Source: a virus. Taken from it: a DNA stretch of 35,656 nt. A model generated the notes under the pieces. It saw only the letters and a program-made list of their open reading frames with translations. It searched no databases and was not told the DNA's origin. The number at the start of each line of letters is the position of its first letter. Position 1 is the first letter of the stretch. A program made the position numbers and the translations under genes. The DNA lies in IMG/VR virus record IMGVR_UViG_3300048061_000271, positions 1-35,656 of that record; one strand, 5' to 3'. Positions 30,355 through 34,903 of the stretch are shown here, in pieces.

Positions 30355-31008
30355 TTACATTTCTCCTATAAACTCACGAATATAATCTTTCGTTGAATAA
30401 TCTGAGTAGACTTCTGGAGCAAGACAAGGTTCACCATCATCATCCTTGTGAGCTATTGCAAAAACTCGATTGGCTTTTCCTTCGCCATAAAAAGTTTTCT
30501 TATTGGCATGAATGAAAAGCCACTTTGCATTCTTTTGAGCTTTATCAATATTTATATCTTCTCCCCACCTTTCGGATAAGTAAAATTCTGTTTTTGACTT
30601 GTCTGTATCTTTTACTCGCAGATCCCTAACAATTTCAAACTTTCCATAGGTTTGCTCAATAAACTCAGGTTCATGGTAACATAAATCCCAGGATGTTCTT
30701 GCATCATATTTGCTGGTAAAGAATCCAATACTTCTAAGTTTGTTGAAATGATCATAATATTCATCATCTAGTTTATTAGATTTCTGCCATTCATCTTCCT
30801 TTGAAGTTTTCATTATAAGAGAATTTAGTCTAAAGGATTGGTCTGTTTCTCTTTTTACCTGTGCAATCAAAAAGTTAGTAACCACATCAGAATATTCTCT
30901 ATTGAAAATAATAACATGCGCAGTATCTCCCATGCCATGTGCTGACATGTCTCCATATTTAGCCACAAGGCAAAAGGTTTCTAAAGTATCTTCTTTCTCT
31001 TCACTCAT
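30355..31008 (-). CDS. Hypothetical protein (217 aa)
   Basis: I place the start at ATG 31008, which overlaps the previous stop (ATGA). The sequence is acidic and polar with many aromatics (EYYDHFNKLRSIGFFTSKYD; SERWGEDINIDKAQKNAKWL). It has no membrane segment and no motif I recognise. It is the last gene of the minus-strand accessory operon, directly before the bidirectional terminator. Non-conserved proteins at such positions are often host-takeover or defence-related, which is speculative here. Confidence 0.65.
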   Translation of the reverse strand: MSEEKEDTLETFCLVAKYGDMSAHGMGDTAHVIIFNREYSDVVTNFLIAQVKRETDQSFRLNSLIMKTSKEDEWQKSNKLDDEYYDHFNKLRSIGFFTSKYDARTSWDLCYHEPEFIEQTYGKFEIVRDLRVKDTDKSKTEFYLSERWGEDINIDKAQKNAKWLFIHANKKTFYGEGKANRVFAIAHKDDDGEPCLAPEVYSDYSTKDYIREFIGEM

Positions 31009-31316
31009 GCTGGTACTCCATCCTTCCATGCTACGAAAGTGCCATGCTTAGATTCCGGATCTATCTCTTTGCCATTCTCCTCAAACAAAGATACGTGACA
31101 TTTCTCTTCAATGTGTTCCATGTGTCTATTCCATGCGTGAGTACCCCATCCATACTCTGAGTCAATATTTTCTACAAGAGATGCGATCTTATGTTTTATT
31201 AATAGCTCAGTATAGCAATGCAAGTAAACTGCATCATCATCAATATTACCATGCCATGTGCCTTCCATGGTATCTTGTGTTGTCTTTGTTATATCAAATT
31301 CTAGTTCTATTTTCAT
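31005..31316 (-). CDS. Hypothetical acidic protein (103 aa)
   Basis: It begins MKIELEFDITKTTQDTMEGT and includes WHGNIDDDAVYLHCYTELLI, then a His/Glu-rich stretch (HAWNRHMEHIEEKCHVSLFE). The end is HGTFVAWKDGVPA. Alternating strands at the N-terminus suggest a beta-rich fold. No family is recognised. It starts one base after the previous stop region and is coupled to the next gene by ATGA overlap. Confidence 0.6.
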   Translation of the reverse strand: MKIELEFDITKTTQDTMEGTWHGNIDDDAVYLHCYTELLIKHKIASLVENIDSEYGWGTHAWNRHMEHIEEKCHVSLFEENGKEIDPESKHGTFVAWKDGVPA

Positions 31317-31317
31317 G

Positions 31318-31503
31318 TTACTTAATCCTTTCGAGTTCTGCCTCTACCTCTTTCTCCCATTTGTCAATCCATGCCTGGTCATCGCCATGCACATGTGCTT
31401 GGCTGCGCTTAAATGGTATAGTTTCATAAAGATCCGCTTCAAGGTCTTCAATCCTTTGCTCTAGTTCTTCTCTTTCTAGTTCTTTCTCGTTGTAATAGCT
31501 CAT
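31318..31503 (-). CDS. Small charged helical protein (61 aa)
   Basis: It begins MSYYNEKELEREELEQRIED and is nearly all helix-forming charged residues, with a short break at IPFKRSQAHVHGDD. It ends EKEVEAELERIK. It is probably an antiparallel coiled coil. There is no Shine-Dalgarno sequence; instead the ATG is preceded by the AATTAACTAAAAATATACT leader shared with other genes. The function is unknown. Confidence 0.6.
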   Translation of the reverse strand: MSYYNEKELEREELEQRIEDLEADLYETIPFKRSQAHVHGDDQAWIDKWEKEVEAELERIK

Positions 31504-31522
31504 AGTATATTTTTAGTTAATT
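31504..31522 (-). promoter_or_regulatory. AACTAAAAATATACT leader (minus strand)
   Basis: On the minus strand the sequence AATTAACTAAAAATATACT abuts ATG 31503. It matches the leaders before 26991 (+) and 32362 (-). TATACT resembles a -10 hexamer, but it touches the ATG, so the transcript would be leaderless if that is its role. Confidence 0.4.
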
Positions 31523-31641
31523 TGTTTCTTGTTTCTCTTAGCCCACCATGCAAGCACTTTCGGCACGAATTTCATCGCTATGAAGAGCGCCAAGCCCATG
31601 GCGAGCTTTGGTAGTAGGTCATTGTTGTCTTGTTTACTCAT
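31513..31641 (-). CDS. 42-aa single-pass membrane peptide
   Basis: The ATG at 31641 shares a base with the preceding TAA (TAATG) and has GGGAGG upstream (GGGAGGTAAGGTAATG), a good ribosome site. After a polar start (SKQDNNDLLPK) it has one hydrophobic helix (LAMGLALFIAMKFV) and a basic end (KRNKKQIN). The TAA lies in the leader of the next gene. Function unknown. Confidence 0.6.
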   Translation of the reverse strand: MSKQDNNDLLPKLAMGLALFIAMKFVPKVLAWWAKRNKKQIN

Positions 31642-31838
31642 TACCTTACCTCCCTTACATGTGAATATTCATAGCTCATCATCTTGCTAAATGATTGCCC
31701 GGTCTTTCCTGCATCCTGCGCAGTTCTCGCTTCCACCTCTAGAACCTTCATACAGGCACGCTGGCCTTTGATTTGCTTGTATGCGAATACCTCAAAGCTT
31801 GTAAGCTTGGGTGCTTGTTTATGTGCTGCTATTCTCAT
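31641..31838 (-). CDS. Small basic hypothetical protein (65 aa)
   Basis: It begins MRIAAHKQAPKLTSFEVFAY, followed by QIKGQRACMKVLEVEARTAQ, a strand-helix pattern, and ends SYEYSHVREVR. No family is recognised. It is coupled to the membrane peptide by TAATG. It is preceded by an A/T-rich two-base gap after the previous gene. Confidence 0.58.
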   Translation of the reverse strand: MRIAAHKQAPKLTSFEVFAYKQIKGQRACMKVLEVEARTAQDAGKTGQSFSKMMSYEYSHVREVR

Positions 31839-31840
31839 AA

Positions 31841-32041
31841 TTATTTAAGGTTAAATGTTAGTTGTATTTTCTCTTTTTCTGTAAAGGATTGCCCTCTTGC
31901 ACCATGCTTACATGCCCTCGTTTCACGAGGCCTTGCCTCATGCTTTGCACGCTCCCTTTGCTCTCTTTGTTTCCTCGCTTTCTCGCCTATCTCTAGCAAT
32001 TGTTTGAGTGCTTCCGGGAACATCTCGCTTGCGTGTTTCAT
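31841..32041 (-). CDS. Small Arg/Glu-rich helical protein (66 aa)
   Basis: It begins MKHASEMFPEALKQLLEIGE and continues as a highly charged helix (KARKQREQRERAKHEARPRE), then RACKHGARGQSFTEKEK. This layout recalls small phage proteins with a conserved ACKHGARGQ-like knuckle, but I cannot name one. The ATG overlaps the previous stop (ATGA at 32041-32038). Confidence 0.58.
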   Translation of the reverse strand: MKHASEMFPEALKQLLEIGEKARKQREQRERAKHEARPRETRACKHGARGQSFTEKEKIQLTFNLK

Positions 32042-32130
32042 AGCTCCCCTTTCTCATTGATAATATCTTGCAGCATTAACCAAGCTGGAAAGATCCAGGG
32101 TAAAATTAAAAGTAGTATGTCGTAAGTCAT
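32038..32130 (-). CDS. 30-aa hydrophobic peptide
   Basis: The ATG at 32130 is preceded by the phased pair CTACA-N5-TTACC, and the stop overlaps the next ATG (ATGA). After MTYD it is almost wholly hydrophobic (ILLLILPWIFPAWLMLQDII), ending NEKGEL. It is probably membrane-embedded. Its length is too short for a family call. Confidence 0.45.
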   Translation of the reverse strand: MTYDILLLILPWIFPAWLMLQDIINEKGEL

Positions 32131-32131
32131 T

Positions 32132-32146
32132 GGTAACCTTTTGTAG
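32132..32146 (-). promoter_or_regulatory. Phased CTACA/TTACC pair (minus strand)
   Basis: On the minus strand CTACA (32146-32142) and TTACC (32136-32132) are 10 bp apart, directly upstream of ATG 32130. The sequence AACTCAAAATATACTAC, which belongs to the second leader family, precedes it, so both motif families meet here. Confidence 0.45.
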
Positions 32147-32164
32147 TATATTTTGAGTTGATTT

Positions 32165-32362
32165 TTATCTTGAAATAGTTTGAGAAAATATCTTTTCGCT
32201 TTTCACGCCGTTAGCATGCACTTCAATAGTAAAATTACCATAACGTGGTAAGTAATTCATGATATACTTTTTAGCTGTTAAGATTGCCTTGTCAGCGCTC
32301 CACTCCCAACCAAGTTGCATAACAAAGCCTGATTCGTTTCTTCGATAAATGTAATAAGTCAT
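32165..32362 (-). CDS. Small hypothetical protein (65 aa)
   Basis: I chose the start at ATG 32362 (MTYYIYRRNESGFVMQLGWE) because the shared AACTCAAAAATTACTACT leader directly precedes it; the alternative ATG at 32437 would run through that leader. The sequence reads as two strands, a helix (SADKAILTAKKYIMNYL) and a strand (NFTIEVHANGV), a compact alpha/beta layout. No family is recognised. It is the first gene of the minus-strand accessory operon. Confidence 0.6.
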   Translation of the reverse strand: MTYYIYRRNESGFVMQLGWEWSADKAILTAKKYIMNYLPRYGNFTIEVHANGVKSEKIFSQTISR

Positions 32363-32382
32363 AGTAGTAATTTTTGAGTTAA
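32363..32382 (-). promoter_or_regulatory. AACTCAAAAATTACTACT leader (minus strand)
   Basis: TTAACTCAAAAATTACTACT abuts the ATG at 32362. It is the closest relative of the leaders at 26974-26990 and 31504-31522. No Shine-Dalgarno sequence is present. Confidence 0.4.
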
Positions 32383-32627
32383 TAAAAACAAGCAATTGCG
32401 CTTGCATGAATACAACAAAACACAACGATTGCACCATGTCAACTTATTTTGTAGTCAATCGTCACACAACTAATAAAATCTTGCGTCCCACTATACATGC
32501 TACATGCAAGCGTGCCATCGCAAAGCGATGCCATGCACCATGCAAAAAAAGTTTCATGCAATCTTGCAAACTTAGTACCATGTGATCCTTGCAAACAAGT
32601 AGCATGAAATCATGTGGCTTGGGAAGC

Positions 32628-32667
32628 ATGGAAGTATGGAAGTAAGGAAGTATGGAAGCATGGAAGT
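32628..32667. repeat. Tandem octamer array ATGGAAGT (5 copies)
   Basis: Five head-to-tail 8-bp units span 32628-32667: ATGGAAGT, ATGGAAGT, AAGGAAGT, ATGGAAGC, ATGGAAGT. A decayed unit TGGGAAGC lies just before (32620-32627). It may be an iteron array bound by an initiator, or simple slippage expansion. Confidence 0.85.
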
Positions 32668-32722
32668 ATTAATGCAAGTAAGTTGCGTTTAAAAAGCATT
32701 CCTCCCCGGTAACCACTTTTTA

Positions 32723-32740
32723 GCTTTACATGTGTAAAGC
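32723..32740. promoter_or_regulatory. Palindrome GCTTTACA-TG-TGTAAAGC
   Basis: The two arms are perfect 8-bp reverse complements around two bases, a typical dimer operator. A half-matching second copy GCTTTACATGTGTA lies at 32913-32926. Confidence 0.6.
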
Positions 32741-32870
32741 AAATCTAGGTTTGCATGGTGGCTTGCAAAGTTGAAAGACCAGCTTGCAATCAATCGAGCT
32801 AGACCACGCAATCACACGTAATCATGCAATCTTGCCAAGTCAATCCACGCAATCCCACTATCCATGCATA

Positions 32871-32895
32871 CCTTGCACTTTCTAACAAAAAGTGC
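32871..32895. repeat. CCTTGCACTTTC element with inverted repeat
   Basis: The 12-mer CCTTGCACTTTC (32871-32882) is shared with the integrase leader (from 22846). GCACTTT (32875-32881) pairs with AAAGTGC (32889-32895) across a 7-base loop. At both places this element forms an inverted repeat. Confidence 0.5.
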
Positions 32896-33138
32896 GACCT
32901 CTTTCCATGCCTGCTTTACATGTGTATACCAAGTGCATTTACACTAACTAGGGGGGAGGAGGGGGTAGCCCGATTCCCCTGCGTTCTTTCTATATTATTA
33001 TCACCCCCCGCATAACTTTTTTTGCAATATTGCCCCCCTTGGTGGGGCGTTGTTTGCGCATGGTTATGATGGGGTATTACGCTATCATGCCCCCATACCT
33101 TTCATGCCCCCCTACCCCCTTGCATAGCATACAGCATG

Positions 33139-33153
33139 GCCTCGAATCGAGGC
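33139..33153. repeat. Perfect 7-bp palindrome GCCTCGA-A-TCGAGGC
   Basis: The arms at 33139-33145 and 33147-33153 are exact reverse complements around one base. It overlaps the edge of a phased GTAG box array and could be a protein-binding site or a hairpin at the end of the origin-like segment. Confidence 0.55.
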
Positions 33154-33177
33154 GTAGGGTAATGTAGTTTGAGTTAG
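33153..33177 (-). promoter_or_regulatory. Three phased CTAAC/CTACA/CTACG boxes (minus strand)
   Basis: On the minus strand CTAAC (33177-33173), CTACA (33167-33163) and CTACG (33157-33153) are exactly 10 bp apart, and the first is part of TAACTCAAAC. The array lies in the spacer between the HNH gene and the origin-like segment. It faces away from the HNH gene, so it may control transcription through the segment. Confidence 0.45.
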
Positions 33178-33195
33178 TAGATCGGGAATACGATC

Positions 33196-33780
33196 TTATT
33201 TATCCATAGGTTTGTATATCCGATGTCCTGCATGGATAACAATTTCCTTACATAGATCGAGGAACTCTTGATCTGTCATCATACCTTTTGCCCGGTTTGC
33301 TTCTGGGCATACAATTTGGAGATTATCCATAGAATTATCCCCACCACGAGCTGTGGGAGTCTTATGGTCATATTCATAGGTATCTGGATCGTGAAAGTCT
33401 ATAGGTCTACCTGTAAGCGCGCATGGGAAAGTGTCACCATACTTTGCATGAACATCTTTATAATTGAAAGTCATAGGTCTTTGGAAACGATTGGCTTTAT
33501 CTGATATTGCTTTGGATGTCTGTCTTTTTGATTTATTAAGATACCAGGCAGGCTTAGGTTGTTTGGAAAGTGGTTTAGGATTTTGGAAGGAATAGATTTT
33601 ATTAAGGATTACTTTATAATTTCTTGGATAGTTTTTATTTTTTTCTTTGGCAAGATCCCGTGTTTTTTTACGCAGGGCATAGGATACAGTAGATTTGGAA
33701 CATTTAAGTTTCTTTGCAATTTGGTTAAAGGACAGACCTTTTTTGCGTAGGGCGATGATTTGTTTATTTAGAGGAGTCAT
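33196..33780 (-). CDS. HNH endonuclease with N-terminal HTH
   Basis: The 194-aa product begins with a helix-turn-helix (LRKKGLSFNQIAKKLKCSKS, then TVSYAL, residues 11-36). The HNH core is at about 118-166: PCALTGRPIDFH, then EYDHKTPTARGGDNSMDNL and CPEANRAKG. H139, N153 and N162 fit the catalytic and metal-binding triad. HNH proteins next to terminases are needed for cos packaging in phages such as HK97. Others are homing enzymes. Its neighbour is a TerS-like gene, and the two overlap by 17 bases, which favours the packaging role. It is on the opposite strand from TerL. Confidence 0.88.
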   Translation of the reverse strand: MTPLNKQIIALRKKGLSFNQIAKKLKCSKSTVSYALRKKTRDLAKEKNKNYPRNYKVILNKIYSFQNPKPLSKQPKPAWYLNKSKRQTSKAISDKANRFQRPMTFNYKDVHAKYGDTFPCALTGRPIDFHDPDTYEYDHKTPTARGGDNSMDNLQIVCPEANRAKGMMTDQEFLDLCKEIVIHAGHRIYKPMDK

Positions 33781-34297
33781 CTGGAGTGATGTCTACAACT
33801 TTATCTTCGGATGCCTGGGTGGGTTGTTTTTTAACTTCTTTGGTTGCTCCTTTAAGGATGGAGCGTACTTGATCGGGGGACATATCAGATGAACCGAGGG
33901 TTACATTTGCGGATGCGGTGATGTTGGATGGTCTACCTGAGACGGTAAGGAATTTATCCATGAGTACTGCCACAGCATAGGCTAGATTTTGAGGGGGTAT
34001 TTCGTCTAGTTTATTGTGTAAGGTGTTTAAGGAGTCTGCCACCATAGTGGATAGCTTGGAGTTTACTTGATTGAGGAACTCCTGCTCAGTCATGTCCAAA
34101 CGATAGCGTAGGAAATTACCAATGGACTTACGAAGTTCTGGATCTTGTTTCATTAGGATCTCTGCTTCTTTTTTCCCATTTGATTGTTTGGCTGCAATCT
34201 TAGCTGCTGATTTAATTATATTATTTTTTGTCATATCATCACAGAATCCACGGACTGTACCTGGTTTCCTTGCTTGTCGTTTATATTGCTTAGGCAT
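33764..34297 (-). CDS. Small-terminase-like protein (177 aa)
   Basis: It begins MPKQYKRQARKPGTVRGFCD, which is basic. The middle is helical (SIGNFLRYRLDMTEQEFLNQ). Then comes the block LAYAVAVLMDKFLTVSGRPS followed by NITASANVTLG. Blocks like AVAxxILxDKxLxxxGRPS are typical of the oligomerisation end of some phage small terminases and of homeodomain-like phage proteins. No clear N-terminal HTH was seen. It shares the operon with the HNH gene. The call is tentative; a replication or regulatory protein is the alternative. Confidence 0.5.
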   Translation of the reverse strand: MPKQYKRQARKPGTVRGFCDDMTKNNIIKSAAKIAAKQSNGKKEAEILMKQDPELRKSIGNFLRYRLDMTEQEFLNQVNSKLSTMVADSLNTLHNKLDEIPPQNLAYAVAVLMDKFLTVSGRPSNITASANVTLGSSDMSPDQVRSILKGATKEVKKQPTQASEDKVVDITPDDSSK

Positions 34298-34345
34298 GGT
34301 ATTTTTATTTTTTTTCAGAAAATACTTGCATTGTCAAGTGTAAGA

Positions 34346-34360
34346 CTACATAAGGCTACA
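34346..34360 (+). promoter_or_regulatory. Two CTACA boxes in 10-bp phase before the HTH gene
   Basis: CTACA at 34346-34350 and 34356-34360, with ATG 34362 one base later. The sequence GACTACATAAGGCTACA is nearly identical to GACTACATAATGTTACA at 30224. The region also separates this gene from the divergent TerS-like gene, so it may control both. Confidence 0.5.
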
Positions 34361-34361
34361 A

Positions 34362-34790
34362 ATGGATGTTGATAGGGGAAAAGAGATATTAAAGAAGGCG
34401 TGTATGAACTACACGGAGTTTAGCAAGTTGATGGGAGTAAAGCCTATTACAGTGAGGCTTGCGTTTAGTCAGAAGCGACTGAGCAAGAAGATGGTTGCTA
34501 AATTGCTTGAGATGGAAGAACCGCAGAAGGAAGAGGAAGAGAAGAGTGAGCGTACTTTGATTAAGGAAGGAATGATTAAACAGAGTATGGGGGAAGTACG
34601 CAGCGCTAAGGTCTATCTGTTACCTAAGAATCCATATTTACGCTTTATAGAATTTATTGATGGCACACATGGCAAGTTCCGGGCAAAGCCGGGTACGTTT
34701 GGATTGGGAAGTGTGGTCAAGGTTAAGAGGGAAGATGGAGATATGTACACCTTGGAAGGCGAGTACGATAGGAAAGGAAGATTAGTATGA
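34362..34790 (+). CDS. HTH DNA-binding protein (142 aa), candidate regulator
   Basis: The N-terminal 50 residues form a helix-turn-helix-like unit (ILKKACMNYTEFSKLMGVKP, then ITVRLAFSQKRLSKKMVAKL). A charged linker (EEPQKEEEEKSERT) follows. The C-terminal half is a beta-rich domain (RSAKVYLLPKNPYLRFIEFI; GTFGLGSVVKVKREDGDMYT) of the kind found in small oligomerisation or cap domains. It has one phased CTACA pair before its ATG and lies divergent to the HNH/TerS-like genes. A repressor or early-gene regulator is plausible. It is coupled to the next gene by ATGA. Confidence 0.65.
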   Translation: MDVDRGKEILKKACMNYTEFSKLMGVKPITVRLAFSQKRLSKKMVAKLLEMEEPQKEEEEKSERTLIKEGMIKQSMGEVRSAKVYLLPKNPYLRFIEFIDGTHGKFRAKPGTFGLGSVVKVKREDGDMYTLEGEYDRKGRLV

Positions 34791-34903
34791 TAGATGATGA
34801 TGAAGTTGATTACGATGTAAGGGGAGACATGCCAGACGAGGAGGAGGAAGAGAGTGAGGATGAGCTTCAACGCATTGAATGGGAACGTATCAAGAGAAGG
34901 TAA
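34787..34903 (+). CDS. 38-aa acidic peptide
   Basis: The ATG overlaps the HTH-gene stop (ATGA at 34787-34790), and the TAA at 34901-34903 shares its last base with the ATG of the overlapping W-x-T-P frame (TAATG). The peptide begins MIDDDEVDYDVRGDMPD, followed by a run of Glu, and ends EWERIKRR. Half of its residues are acidic. The methyltransferase ATG at 34860 lies inside it. The frame is supported by both junctions. Confidence 0.6.
   Translation: MIDDDEVDYDVRGDMPDEEEEESEDELQRIEWERIKRR

Larger units (their letters stand above)
32363..33195. other. Gene-free, repeat-dense segment; candidate replication origin
   Basis: No gene was found in these about 830 bases, the longest such stretch. 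Contents include about a dozen TTGCAA/ATGCAA/TGCAATC-type boxes between 32400 and 32880. The 14-mer TCATGCAATCTTGC occurs at 32554-32567 and 32822-32835, and GCTTTACATGTGTA at 32723-32736 and 32913-32926. There is a tandem octamer array, several hairpins and a G-rich then C-rich stretch (32950-33120). Iterons plus palindromes next to replication genes are what one expects of a phage origin. The G/C runs could form secondary structure. Confidence 0.5.

Noticed and set aside
31133-31464. Plus-strand frames opposite the accessory operon
   Set aside because: They are Ser/Leu/Cys-rich, without ribosome sites, and are opposite better-supported coupled minus-strand genes.
32628-32667. Possible CRISPR array
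   Set aside because: Units are 8 bp, head to tail with no spacers, so this is a simple tandem repeat.
33198-33331. DnaA boxes TTATCCATA as an origin
   Set aside because: Two one-mismatch matches occur, but both are within the HNH gene's coding sequence and could be chance. They are mentioned only as support for the neighbouring segment.
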